Shown here: one piece after another, positions 32,001 through 40,984 of the stretch
Layout of the letters: each line of letters opens with the position of its first letter
Numbering within the stretch: the stretch's first letter is position 1
Assembly: GCA_030374765.1 (NCBI GenBank)
Contig: JARGXX010000071.1
Location: 1,302,001-1,366,000 of the forward strand
Direction: 5' to 3'
Origin: Agarophyton chilense
Taxonomy: Eukaryota > Rhodophyta > Florideophyceae > Gracilariales > Gracilariaceae
DNA length: 64,000 bases
Made by a program: the position numbers and the translations under genes
The notes under the pieces: model-generated
Told to the model about the DNA's origin: nothing
What the model saw: the letters and a program-made list of their open reading frames with translations, nothing else
Database searches by the model: none

Positions 32001-34102
32001 GACTGAACCGTCCTGACGAGGTATCCAAGATCGTTCACCTCGAAAGGGAGTTGTGCACCGCCACTAAGCCAGGCGCGAATCTTCGTACAGAAGGGGTCAC
32101 CCTGCTGTTCTCTGACCATCTCCTCCGGGGGTATCGGCACAAAATTACCCGGCGGGGGTTTCTTTGAGTCGTCCGAGACGAGCAATGCGTCAATATCATC
32201 ATCCGATTCTGGGCCTTCGTTCCATTTATCGTGTAACCAATCCGGGTCCTCTGGTGTTCCATCGTCTACGACGAAGCAAGGTATATCCTCGTCATCGACG
32301 GCTAGAGCTTCCCCATTCGTGGGTAAACGCGAGAGCGCGTGCGCTTGCGCGTTCTGAGTGCCCTTCTTGTAGATCACTTCAAAGTCATATTCCGCGAGGC
32401 GGAGTCTCCAACGCATTAAGCGGCCTGACGGTTCTGAGATGGTCATGAGCCATCGTAGGGACGAGTGATCCGTGTAAACGGTAAAGTGCACACCCATGAG
32501 GTAGGGGCGGAGTGTAGAGAGGGCCCACACAACTGCGAGGCACTCCTTCTCCGACACGGAGTAGTTCCGCTCGTGGACATTGAGCGAGCGTGACCAGTAC
32601 CCAATGGGTTTGCGTTCTCCTTCGGGAGTAGTTTGAAAGAGCGCACAGCCTACCTGGTAGTCGCTAGAGACCGTGTCCACGGAAAACGGTAGTCCGGGTT
32701 TCGGTAACGATAGAATCGGTGCTGATGTGACAGCCTCCCTAAGGGAGTTAAAAGCATCCGTCTGGACGGACGTAAAGGGGTCCAGTTTAGGTGGTTGACC
32801 TTTCCGCAGAAGTGCGTTCAAGGGGGCCGCGATGTCAGCGAAGTTAGGGATAAACCGTCGGTAGACGTTGACCAATCCTAGAAAGGAGCGCAGTTCCGTC
32901 TGGGTAGCGGGTTCTTTCGCCTTGCGAAGGGACCTCACTCGAGCTTCCTCGATCATTACACGTCCAGGACGGATAATGTGCCCGAGATACTTCACAGTAT
33001 CGGTAAAGAACTCACATTTCCTCAGTTTGAGGGTTATTCCAGCATCACGTTGCGTGGTCATTATGTCCCTGACATGGGTGAGATGGTCATCCAGATTGTC
33101 TGAGAATACAATGATATCGTCCAAATAGACGAGGCAAGTACACCACTTAAAGCGGGCCAACAAAATGTCGATAGCACGCTGAAAGGTAGCGGGAGCATTG
33201 GTTAAACCAAAGGGCATCCGTTTGAAACGGTAGAGTCCCGAGTGACAGACAAACGCAGTCTTATCTTGGTCCTCCTCCCTAACGGGAACCTGCCCATATC
33301 CCCAATTGGCGTCCAAAGCCGTGAACACGGTAGCAGTGCCGAGAGAGTCGATGTACTCATCCATTCGTGGGATCGGATACACGTCCTTGACGGTAACATC
33401 ATTCAAGCGACGGTAGTCGATGCAAAAGCGCCAGGACCCATCGGGTTTCGGAGCCAGTACCACTGGGGATGCCCACGGCGACGGAGCCGGTTCGATCACT
33501 CCAGCTCGGAGCATTTTGTCCACTTGGAACTGTTCCTCTTCTCGAGCCTTGGGGGCTGCCCTGTAAGGGTGTTGAGCCACCGGTCGGGTGTTCGGCATTA
33601 AATCTATCCGGTGTTCCGTTGTATTTATCTCACCAAGAGAGCCATCCCACATTGTGGTAAACTCCCGTAACATCTCACGCAGACTTTCACGGTGTGACTC
33701 CGGTACATGACCGAGGTCGAGTTCCTCGAGTTCTTTCACGGGGTCTACCCGGTCGTAACTCGTCGGAACGGGCTTCTTTTCTGTTTCGGCAGGTTGCGAT
33801 TCCGAATCATTCGGTGATTGGACGGCAGTTTCCTCCCCCTCCTTAGAGTGAACGAGACCGAGGACTTCGGCAGCGGTCAGCCTAGTGGGGACCATCGCGG
33901 TGGGGTGAGGCATTACCGATCCAATAACTTGGTTTTTCACCAGTGACTGGGGGGTGGAGCCCAGATTGGCAACGAGCACGGTGAACGGCTTTTCTGGGAC
34001 AATCTGCGCGACTCCATTCGCCACAGCGAGTTGATATCCATCGTACAGAGATGAGAGAGGCTGAATGACTCGTAAACCGTGTTGACGGGAAGTGACACGC
34101 AC
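29072..34102 (-). CDS. pol: RT, RNase H, integrase and chromodomain polyprotein of element 3
   Basis: The 1,676-codon frame makes cDNA and inserts it. In order: protease-RT spacer (SRQHGLRVIQPLSSLYD), RT (about 190-370, YLDDIIVFSDN), RNase H (about 470-590), integrase zinc finger (two His, then CTEC), DD35E core (AIDILGK, LLSDNG, QVEQFNRTL), GPY module (DGPYKVISV, near 1040), about 540 residues of Pro/Ser/Arg-rich linker, and a chromodomain near 1605-1660 (FVVDHIVEHSY, RWYGLGPEWD). The first RNase H acidic motif reads DTVSSDY where element 2 has DTDASDY, so a catalytic Asp is Val. The frame starts just after a TGA at 34103-34105, where element 1 has TGG (Trp), so the full Pro-Pol needs readthrough or is lost. 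The first codon here is GTG, not a true start. Confidence 0.9.
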   Translation of the reverse strand: MRVTSRQHGLRVIQPLSSLYDGYQLAVANGVAQIVPEKPFTVLVANLGSTPQSLVKNQVIGSVMPHPTAMVPTRLTAAEVLGLVHSKEGEETAVQSPNDSESQPAETEKKPVPTSYDRVDPVKELEELDLGHVPESHRESLREMLREFTTMWDGSLGEINTTEHRIDLMPNTRPVAQHPYRAAPKAREEEQFQVDKMLRAGVIEPAPSPWASPVVLAPKPDGSWRFCIDYRRLNDVTVKDVYPIPRMDEYIDSLGTATVFTALDANWGYGQVPVREEDQDKTAFVCHSGLYRFKRMPFGLTNAPATFQRAIDILLARFKWCTCLVYLDDIIVFSDNLDDHLTHVRDIMTTQRDAGITLKLRKCEFFTDTVKYLGHIIRPGRVMIEEARVRSLRKAKEPATQTELRSFLGLVNVYRRFIPNFADIAAPLNALLRKGQPPKLDPFTSVQTDAFNSLREAVTSAPILSLPKPGLPFSVDTVSSDYQVGCALFQTTPEGERKPIGYWSRSLNVHERNYSVSEKECLAVVWALSTLRPYLMGVHFTVYTDHSSLRWLMTISEPSGRLMRWRLRLAEYDFEVIYKKGTQNAQAHALSRLPTNGEALAVDDEDIPCFVVDDGTPEDPDWLHDKWNEGPESDDDIDALLVSDDSKKPPPGNFVPIPPEEMVREQQGDPFCTKIRAWLSGGAQLPFEVNDLGYLVRTVQSSPQVVVPHTPQSRVLHLSHYAKLGGHAGGRKLYLTLRRNFYWPALAVDCYATVRFCTECHKNRVKLRKYSTKLKLFPARAPLEFVAIDILGKLLTTRRGHKFLLVITDRFSKLVQTVPLRKISAFTVAQAFVTHWVFVYGPPVNLLSDNGKQFASRFFEDVCRILDIKNLFTTTYHPQCNGQVEQFNRTLLASLRSYVADHPKTWDLYTDALTFAYNTQVHRTTGLTPFELVLSRPPPAVALEPQRTLDAFPSVKDYRHKWKEWLTKLIPVARSSMARAQAAYKRDFDSRVRGKAPPIKAGDFVFVRKEYWNPEKEKKHKLSSVADGPYKVISVKNDTIVVEIVDAHERISRDRVVLAPPPTLEVTEMGQQSLSEDDGARHTTVAQPTAVVSRPSALPHPTRGLSDLPILSDQGQNGLSSLTPRRGVYPRPLGVSTTPHVAPSQEGEEAHNSLRETETASSRHDNRGARTPGHTRKNNGDPDVPSTDVPSPHLRATAIADPSMGSAIASASHRTPHGDYTRQDAPRSGNPLAEAKPKSPQDAVRPRDTGPAMPSSVDPQPVGHGSSTPATLENLEHALAGPSRPNRSEVVPRTVRQDTPAKPGKHTVADGRFTPSTLDAGSEPARSGGRTPSVSVDPDRVVEGAPVTPENLPVKDGSTSSPSEVEPSKGIVEDELAPRRGSSPRTWPSVGEEGTVDPELHARRGTLSPKRADIPAAPLHTPSREEAERSTARSTPSHQSDVSRDQTAPGSGDTPINAQGGSPGKARCPVMKPPPVSSPAPSRPISPRRLAERDRETQPWDEFTFPRRVASARELSESIPTQKLGELPHGKASGRSRRTDALRHDALAEATRQAAKATRNPVRSPTQGMERQRQPMDPSGEGHSSPHAPADVHRFGPVTRTPQGREVYEKEFVVDHIVEHSYHPDGYIQYLVRWYGLGPEWDSDEPMEHLPRSKVVSYHRRTRTGIPASVVKAQVG

Positions 34103-34798
34103 TCATACTTGGGACTCTGGCGGGATTCGGACAGACGCAGCCACGCGGAGCTTGGTAGACTCCCGAGAAGCGGGTGGAGGTTCCTGCGCGGCAGGAAGCG
34201 GTACGTGCTTCTTGGAGGCACGCCGCAGCGGACGACGGACAATCGGGACCGACGAGCCGTCTTCCATCTCAACACGCTTTAAGCGGGGCCTTATGGCGTC
34301 AACGAATCTGTCACAGAAGTCACATCCCAAGATGATGGGGGCAGCCAATTTCCGGCATACAATAAAGTCGAGTTTCACCACGAAGGAGCCCAAGCGAACG
34401 ACGAGAGCGACGGTTCCAACCGTTGACAACGGGTTCTTATTCGCGTCCGCGACGTCGGGCGCCACGCCAAGGCGGATCTGAGACCGCAAGGGCGGAGGCA
34501 GCAGCGACTCCACGATGAAATTCGGACCAGCACCTGTGTCCAAAACAGTAGGGACTCGAACCATAAACTGGGTAGAAAGGCCAAGGTCGGCATACACCTT
34601 GTAATTGCGCTTGGCCATTACTAAGACTCTATCCGGGAACCGGCGGTTAAGAACACGTTTCCACGGTCGACGTAGAACACCAAAGTGTTCAGAGTCCACG
34701 TCTGAGACGGCCTGTTTCCTCGTGAGGATTGTGACCGGAGAGCGAGGCGGAGACGCCTCGGGCGTCGTCAAACTCACTGTTGGGGACGCCTCTCCCAA
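34103..34798 (-). CDS. pro: Aspartic protease region of element 3 pol, ending in a premature stop
   Basis: The 231-codon segment is in the same frame as the RT ORF downstream and in the -1 frame relative to gag. It carries the protease motif LDTGAGPNF (near 85), GCDFCDRF, and a basic spacer rich in Arg/Lys/Pro. It begins TTG-GGA-GAG, but the frame is open further back to the slippery site at 34819-34825, so translation is expected to enter by frameshifting from gag. It ends SQV-TGA. The matching codon in element 1 is TGG, so a single G to A change explains the stop. Confidence 0.8.
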   Translation of the reverse strand: MGEASPTVSLTTPEASPPRSPVTILTRKQAVSDVDSEHFGVLRRPWKRVLNRRFPDRVLVMAKRNYKVYADLGLSTQFMVRVPTVLDTGAGPNFIVESLLPPPLRSQIRLGVAPDVADANKNPLSTVGTVALVVRLGSFVVKLDFIVCRKLAAPIILGCDFCDRFVDAIRPRLKRVEMEDGSSVPIVRRPLRRASKKHVPLPAAQEPPPASRESTKLRVAASVRIPPESQV

Positions 34799-34825
34799 AG
34801 GGGAGACTCCCGAAATCAGTTTTCC
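34791..34825 (-). promoter_or_regulatory. Predicted -1 frameshift signal, gag to pro-pol, element 3
   Basis: On the minus strand G GAA AAC precedes the gag TGA. It is followed after 12 nt by a TCTCCC / GGGAGA hairpin with a CTTT loop (34791-34806). The -1 frame is open through to the protease. The heptamer is less canonical than that of element 1. Confidence 0.55.
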
Positions 34826-36945
34826 TGAGTCCCATCCGCCTGGGGCGGGGCCTCAGAATCCTGAACCACTAGCAATGGGGCGCCAGCGGCGGGGTTTGAA
34901 GGAACGGGGCGGTGGTCGGGAGCCTGCTCGGCAGGGTAAAGCAACGCATTGCGCGGTTTCGCCTCCGGAATACTCCGTGGAAAATCGATCTTCGCTCGAA
35001 GATACGACGTCATCGGAACAATCCGCTTTTCCACTGGAGTCAACGCCTCATAATTACCGATCACTCGGGCTACTTCTCTCATGGTGAGGATACAGTCCGG
35101 TGAAACGTGACCGTGTTCGTAGCATATGTGGCATATGAGTCCCGGGCGCGAGGGCTGCAAACCGGAGCGAGCATCCGTGAACTTCACCGCTTGGCGGGTA
35201 TCCTTCCATCCAGGGCGACTCTTTCGGAGCGCACCGTTTGAATACGGGATGCGGGATCCGTAAACACGTGGAGAGTCTGCGTACAGCAGGGGTCCATCCT
35301 GGGCCGTGTCATATGAGTCGTCCGTCGTAGACGGTAGTTCGGTTGTCGGGACCGAATAGATATCGCTTCGGGCGAAGTGTACGTTGTCGTACTCCTGCTG
35401 GGGGCGCTCACTCGCAACCAGCGATAGGGATGGAGACTTCATTTCCATCACCAACGCCTTGGCGGTTCGCGACCTGTGTCCAGGGGCACGAGCTCTTAAA
35501 GCGTCACCTTCCGCTTGCGCGTGTTGGACCAACTCCAGATACGTTGTCTTCCTTCGGTCTTCCCGGTAACGGGCCACGAGTGTTCGGATAGCGGGGTCCA
35601 GTCCATCGATGAACATGGTGCAGCGCTCTCCGGCGGAGTGTACGTTCCCACAACGGTGGAAAGCCTTGTTCAGGCGCACCGAGAATTCGGTTTCCGTTTC
35701 TCCAGACTTCTGGCGCGTATCGCGAAGAGCGAGAATAGCCGACTGAATCGCGTGATTAGTGGCGTAGGACCTCAAGAGGTATTGTACTGCTTCTGGCCAG
35801 CAGGTTACCCCTCCTTCGGAGGCTCTAGACGAACCTCTTACAGAGTTGTATTGATCCTCGGCGAGGCCTTTCATAAAGTAGGGGAGTGCAATAAACGCCT
35901 GTCCTTCGGTCATACCGAGAATATCTGCTTCGGCGACGAACCTCGCAAGGAAATCCAACACCAAAATGGGGTGTTCTCCAGAAAAGCTCTGGTTCCTGAG
36001 GGACAATTGAATACGCTTTATGCAATCCTTCACTCTACCCGTGCCACGGGGCGTGCGATCCAAAGAGGAGTTCTCTAGCCGATAGTATCGGTAAGAAACC
36101 AACTTCTTGTACAGGGGGTTGGTGCATTTCAGCTCCTTCAACCCGGAGTGTTTCCTTCCCTTCTCGCGGGCGCGGATCACACCTTGGGTGGCAGACGACC
36201 GTTTAGAACGGGATGAACGCCTGCGATGACCATCGTCAGGAGACGAATCTGACGAGTCCGACCCATTTGAATGGTGAGGGCCACGCGACGACCGTGAGGA
36301 GTTCGACGAATCCGAGTCATCGCTGTCATGCTTTCCACGCCGACGGCGGGTATTGTTCCTTATCCTCTCGTGTTTCGCTTGGTGCGACACAGCAACCGGC
36401 TTCTCCGGGACGTCTTCCATCAAGATAGTTTGCTCTAACGTCTGGAGACGGGCGCTAACACGATTGAATCGGGTCTCGACACCTTCTACGTAAGCGGCGG
36501 GACCACCAAAACATTCCAACAGGGTGTTGACGTCCGCCCGCAACAAGCGGAGGTCGTCAACCACTTCCTTCATAGAAGAGCCATTACACCTGGAACGCAG
36601 GGCTTCGAACTCTTCCACGAAGGCATTGTGCGCTTCCCGCATTACGAGGATCTGCTGCCTCACACTTGAGTTGGTGTCGATGTGGAACTCGTTTTTCCGG
36701 GCCTTTTCGTCGGCGGGAGCCGGGTCATCCACGGCAGGGGCCGGTCCAGCACCAGAATTGGGTCCATTCTTCGACGCCTCAGGCGGTAGCTTGTTGTTCT
36801 TGGAGGAGTTCGACCCCTTACCCTTGCCTTTCGGAGCGGCTTGAGGTAACGGCGGGGGAACCCTTCCAGGGTCCGCAGGCACCACGTCATTGACGGAACG
36901 ACTCCGCGTGATCGCGGGTTCCGCTTGCGACGGTTGTCGTGACAT
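34816..36945 (-). CDS. gag: Gag polyprotein of element 3
   Basis: The 709-residue frame starts at the ATG at 36945 (MSRQPSQAEP); the open frame upstream begins without ATG and was not used. A Pro/Lys/Asn-rich N-terminus is followed by a coiled coil (about 80-165), a Ser/Asp-rich tract with RRRRGKHDSDDSDSS-type composition (about 180-245), a gag core (about 250-465) and one CCHC knuckle, CHICYEHGHVSPDC (about 600). The frame is free of stops. It is longer than most Ty3 Gag proteins and close in size to that of element 1 (703). The last codons carry the slippery site into pol. Confidence 0.92.
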   Translation of the reverse strand: MSRQPSQAEPAITRSRSVNDVVPADPGRVPPPLPQAAPKGKGKGSNSSKNNKLPPEASKNGPNSGAGPAPAVDDPAPADEKARKNEFHIDTNSSVRQQILVMREAHNAFVEEFEALRSRCNGSSMKEVVDDLRLLRADVNTLLECFGGPAAYVEGVETRFNRVSARLQTLEQTILMEDVPEKPVAVSHQAKHERIRNNTRRRRGKHDSDDSDSSNSSRSSRGPHHSNGSDSSDSSPDDGHRRRSSRSKRSSATQGVIRAREKGRKHSGLKELKCTNPLYKKLVSYRYYRLENSSLDRTPRGTGRVKDCIKRIQLSLRNQSFSGEHPILVLDFLARFVAEADILGMTEGQAFIALPYFMKGLAEDQYNSVRGSSRASEGGVTCWPEAVQYLLRSYATNHAIQSAILALRDTRQKSGETETEFSVRLNKAFHRCGNVHSAGERCTMFIDGLDPAIRTLVARYREDRRKTTYLELVQHAQAEGDALRARAPGHRSRTAKALVMEMKSPSLSLVASERPQQEYDNVHFARSDIYSVPTTELPSTTDDSYDTAQDGPLLYADSPRVYGSRIPYSNGALRKSRPGWKDTRQAVKFTDARSGLQPSRPGLICHICYEHGHVSPDCILTMREVARVIGNYEALTPVEKRIVPMTSYLRAKIDFPRSIPEAKPRNALLYPAEQAPDHRPVPSNPAAGAPLLVVQDSEAPPQADGTQEN

Positions 36946-37082
36946 AGTTGTAGCGTTGACCACTAAGAATAGGACAACAAAAGCTTCCACCAAGTGGGTC
37001 CAAACCAAGAAATGGGAAAGCAGATCTCGACGAGAGAAGTCAGCACAGCAATGTGAAAACAACCAAACCAGGCCCCCCTAGC

Positions 37083-37101
37083 CTTCTAAGTCGGGAGACC
37101 A
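37083..37101 (-). other. Primer binding site of element 3
   Basis: On the minus strand TGGTCTCCCGACTTAGAAG follows the 5' LTR after three bases, identical to element 1. Confidence 0.8.
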
Positions 37102-37104
37102 GTT

Positions 37105-38026
37105 TGTAGTGCAACGCCAAGGGCGGCGGAAACACACGAAGATGTCCGAGTCTTCCTCCGAGGAGGATAGCACGGCGACGGAGCCTCTCCGGAGTGAACA
37201 CGACTAAGTCGGGGTGTAAGGCCGAGGTTCACCGCCACGCCAAGTGGGGAGAGTGCGGGATGCTAGAAGGGAGCAGACCGGGTATGAGCTGTATTCCACG
37301 GGAGTGGGCAAGTCTCGAGATCTAGTAGTGTACCCACGGGAGTGGTGGTAAATACGGTAAGCCGGCGCGCGACGAACGCGGGAGCGGCACGAACAACCAA
37401 CCACAAAGCAAAAGGGGGAGCTACCACGAGAGTGGGTAAGCAATAAAGGGGGGACCACCCAGTGGGAGCGATCGGGGGCATGGGCCACGAGAGCCAAAAG
37501 AAATATGTAGCGAACCCAATACTGGGGCGAGAACACGGCAGTGGTATGAACAATATACACGCTAGAAGCGGTGAGTCTCCTGTTGACGCAGGGTGGATAA
37601 GTCCACCGTTAGTAACGCGGCTTCACCTCCGTAGAGTGTGGAAGACTCGCGAAAGCGGAAAAACACTTAGAGCCAAGAACCCTGGTTGGGGAGGTTTACT
37701 GAGTATCAGGGCGAGATCGCCCTGGCACTATATAGTGTAGAATACTCTAAGGAGCTCCCTAACCTAGTGTAATAAAGCTAAATAAATAGAGAAATATCCA
37801 GCTATGCTGTGCCAACCTGTCCTGGGCCACCCGTGGTACACGTGGGTAAGTCACACCCGAATCGGGGCCACGGCGCACGTCCGCCGGTGCACTTCGCGTA
37901 CAACGCGTATACACCTGGCTACGCCAGCCCGCTAGTAGCGGTATTACTCATAGATCTCACAAGTATCGCCCGAGGCGGAAAAACAACCAAGTCCTGGAAA
38001 ACGGCCCTCACGAGGGTTGCACTTTA
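37105..38026 (-). repeat. 5' LTR of element 3
   Basis: The 922-bp repeat differs from the 3' copy at about 17 bases and one indel. Its outer end reads TTTA on the plus strand where CA is expected, so the terminal TG of the element has mutated to TA. The target duplicate CATAC follows at once. Confidence 0.92.
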
Positions 38027-38031
38027 CATAC

Positions 38032-38301
38032 GAGTGTTTCCTCGCTCTTTTTCCGACAATCGCCGTGGTACCACTCCGCCTAGGCTTGGTCACACTCCGG
38101 ACTGTGCCGTGCTCACCTAAACACTCTAGGTATATCCCGCCGGATTGGCCTTGGTCTTAGACCCGACTCCGTCGTGCCTTTCGAGAGTGGATCTTTTTCT
38201 GTGCTCCGCTGGGACGCGTCTCCTCCGCCTGAGGCGTGTCTCTCAAGAGAGGAAGATCCCGAACATCTTCGTGGTGTCTCCGCTCCAAGCGTTGTCTTAC
38301 A
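38032..38301 (+). repeat. 3' LTR of element 2, right part
   Basis: GAGTGTTTCC through GTTGTCTTACA aligns to 15777-16046 of the left LTR. It rejoins the segment at 25402-26008 once element 3 and one CATAC copy are removed. Confidence 0.88.
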
Positions 38302-39627
38302 GTCAGCCACTTAGCCAAACCACTGTAAAGGTATGGTCCCTAATGAACGTCGAGGTATAGAGGGTAGTAAAGCCCCCCACGTGGATCGCCACTACATGCG
38401 CCGTTGCCAATATGGCATTCTCCTGGGAAGGGTCGCAACCTGGCGCACGCCGTGGTAAGCCACTCGACCCATGACGACATGTGTTCCACTAAGACATTCT
38501 GCCTCTAGGCATCCTATGCGGGATACCACTTCACATTAAAATGCTAATGATAACACGCACTCATGAGTTCCAACCGCGATTTCGCGAAAAACCAACCTAT
38601 CAGATTCCCCGACATAGTAGAATTCTACACAAGATACTTAGTTGAGCGAATGAAAAGCAGACTACTCTTCTTACAGTTAGCTACGGGTTGCACCTAAAGG
38701 ACAGCGTCTTTGCTTGCAGAGAATGCCTTGAGGGCCTGGAGACGATACTTTCCCGGTTCCCAGATTCTCTCGAACGCAGTTTCCGGTAAGGGTTTGCTTT
38801 GAATTGAGTACCAATAAAGCCCAGGAGAGAGCTTTTGGGAGTAGGATTGGATTATATTAGAGGTAGCTATTTTTCTCATGGTCATCTCTATGTAGCTCTC
38901 TCACATACTTCAAACCCTTCCAACGTCAGATTATGTGTCGGAAACAGCGATAAAAACACACGTAATTTATTTTTTTAAAAGGTCTTTCGTAAAAGTGGTT
39001 GGATGATGTAAACTAGAGAGCAGCTTCTTTTTTCTTTTGCATTCTTTTTCCACCTTTTTTAATCTTATGAACTAGCTGACCCAAAAAAATGTTGCTTTCA
39101 AAAGCCAGACCTGAACAACAGTCGCTACAAACTACTGTCAAAGCTTTTGCTCTACCTACTTAAACTCTCGAAAGCGTTCGAAACACGCTACAGAGCCACT
39201 CGTTATTACTAATGTAGGGACACTAATGCTGGATGGACAGGTTTGAGGCGGATGTTAACATCCATTTGATATTTAGTGAACAATGATGGCTTTAATCAGA
39301 TTTCGCGTACTTAACGTAAGCTCGTCGTCAATTTTCGCACCTCTTTCGTATCACTCCAGGTTCTGTCATATTTGTGGTACGTGGCTGCAATAATTACACG
39401 AAATTTTTTTTTGCGTAAATCCTCAAATCGCAGTGAAAATGTATTTCAAAGCTTAATAAAGTGCATAAAATTGATTTACAGGGCTCTATACTAAAAAAAA
39501 ACTGTAGAACTACTCACAAATTATGTTGAGATGCTAAGCGTATAAATATCTCTTGCATTACCAGCACGCTACACAATGTCAAACAGGGGATAAGGGTAAC
39601 ATAACATACAGACATCCACCCAAACAC
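38302..39627. other. Intergenic stretch between element 2 and the first host gene
   Basis: GC-richer sequence up to about 38,520 may be another degraded LTR fragment, but I could not match it. The rest is AT-rich with A and T runs. No gene is supported. The last part is the 3' flank of the minus-strand RING gene. Confidence 0.5.
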
Positions 39628-40745
39628 TCAAGTAGCAACTGCCTCGGTAACAACAAAGGCTCTGACAACATCCCTGACGGGTGCCCTACAAATAGGGCAC
39701 TTCTGACCAGAACTGAGCAGTTGCCTCGCACACAAACTGCAAGTACACATATGACCACAAGCATATAAAACACAATCTACATTCTTCTCCAAACAAACGG
39801 TACAAGCTCCCGCCTTCGCTACGCGCTCGGTCCTCGCCTGAACTGCACATGAGGGAGAGTGAGCAACGTGTTTGACACCGGCTCTGTTCAACGCGGCACA
39901 CACCTCTTGTCGAATGGAGCGTTGAATATCGAGTTGCAGGTCGAAACTGGCCGACATGACGTTCTTGAGCACGGTAATTTCCTGTTGCAGGCCTTTGACG
40001 AGTGAAGCGAGCTCTGCTTGCGGTGGGTATGATATTTGGGTGTCCAGATGAAGCTGAGAGGGCACTGAAGTGGTTCTGGCGGCTCTTGTATCACCGCGTG
40101 ATATGAGTGCCTCCAACTGGTTTCGAAATTCAGACTCTAAAAGTGCCGAAACTGCTCGTTGACGATTGAGCTGGCCGAATGAACGCGAACGCACTATTCC
40201 CCGGTAAGCGTGACGGTGGGCTTCTGTTCCCTCCAATCGTGCTCTGAACTGCGCGCTAAGGTTCTACAGGGCAGAAGCACAAACTGGTCAGCAAACAGCC
40301 TGCCCGAACGGCAAGAGACGCAGACGTCAGAAAAATGAACACATACCGTCACTGGCTGTCGGGCGCGAAGAACTTCAATCCCCTCCGGAAAGGCAGCGCG
40401 TCGTTCACGCGCCGGCGAAGCATCGTCGCGAGAAGCGGGCTGACTTTCGTACACGGCGGCGTCACCAGTGCGCCACAGCGCACGTCTACCCAGCGGAGGC
40501 GGGGGCGGCGCCACCGGCGGAGTCGGAACGCGAGAGGCGGCCACCGGTACGAAGGACACTCTGGCCAGAGGCGGTGGAGGCGAGGAATAGGCATTAGAGC
40601 CGAGTAAACGCTCAAGCTGCGCTACGAAACGATGCTCCGCGGCGCGCACGCGCGCGCTTTCTCGCAGAAGCCACAGCTCGCGGATGATTTGAATTTGTTC
40701 CGTGAGGCGGGGCCGCGCGCGCCGCGGTGAGTCGGAGTTTGCCAT
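39628..40745 (-). CDS. RING-finger protein, putative E3 ubiquitin ligase (two exons)
   Basis: CDS is 40745-40347 joined to 40263-39628 on the minus strand, 344 residues. The 83-nt intron (40264-40346) has GTATGT at its 5' end and CTGTAG at its 3' end, and both exons join in phase 0. The N-terminus (from MANSDSPRRARP) is Arg- and Pro-rich. The middle (about 180-270) looks helical, with ELASLVKGLQQEITVLKNVM as a likely coiled coil. A C3HC4 RING closes the protein (CTVCLEKNVDCVLYACGH, then CX2C and CPICRAPV). This RING type, close to the C-terminus, is found in neuralized- and IAP-like ligases that pass ubiquitin from an E2 to substrates. Substrate unknown. Without the intron the N-terminal half would be missed. 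Confidence 0.8.
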
Positions 40746-40984
40746 TTCGGGGAGTGGGGGCGGGAGCGGGAGCCGTGCGGGGAAGAGACGCGAAGGTGTG
40801 GCGAAAGGGAAGGGGAAGGGCGAGGAAGGCGATTATATGGATGGTTTGAGCCGTGGAGGGTGGGAGGCTCTGATGTGGGATGAACTGAGATCTGGGTGGC
40901 ACAGACCGGCAACGACGCGCGCACGTGCCCCGAATCCGGAATCTGCAACAGCTTGCACAGCTGCCGCGAGACGGAAGGCACAAG

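Larger units (their letters stand above)
26009..38026 (-). mobile_element. Gypsy element 3: nearly intact chromodomain LTR retrotransposon nested in the 3' LTR of element 2
   Basis: The 12,018-bp element is on the minus strand and is flanked by a perfect duplication CATAC (26004-26008 and 38027-38031). The uninterrupted site is preserved in the left LTR of element 2 (CCTCATACAAGTG). Its LTRs are about 98% identical by eye. Gag and a 1,676-codon RT-integrase-chromodomain frame are open. Three visible defects are a stop between protease and RT, a lost Asp in RNase H and a broken antisense gene. Confidence 0.93.
14238..38301 (+). mobile_element. Gypsy element 2: old, defective chromodomain LTR retrotransposon hosting two later insertions
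   Basis: Without its insertions the element is about 11.1 kb. It has the same gene order as element 3: LTR, primer site, gag, pro-RT-RNaseH-integrase, linker, chromodomain, antisense ORF, polypurine tract, LTR. Both LTRs are broken, the left by a solo LTR and the right by element 3. At least eight in-frame stops and two frameshifts show it is dead. I found no target duplication: the flanks read AGCAA on the left and GTCAG on the right. It may therefore have mutated or recombined ends. Confidence 0.88.

Noticed and set aside
14238-38301. Repeats in this region as a possible CRISPR array or provirus
   Set aside because: Repeats are LTR pairs with TG/CA ends and target duplications. There is no envelope-like gene in sense orientation and no short regular spacers.
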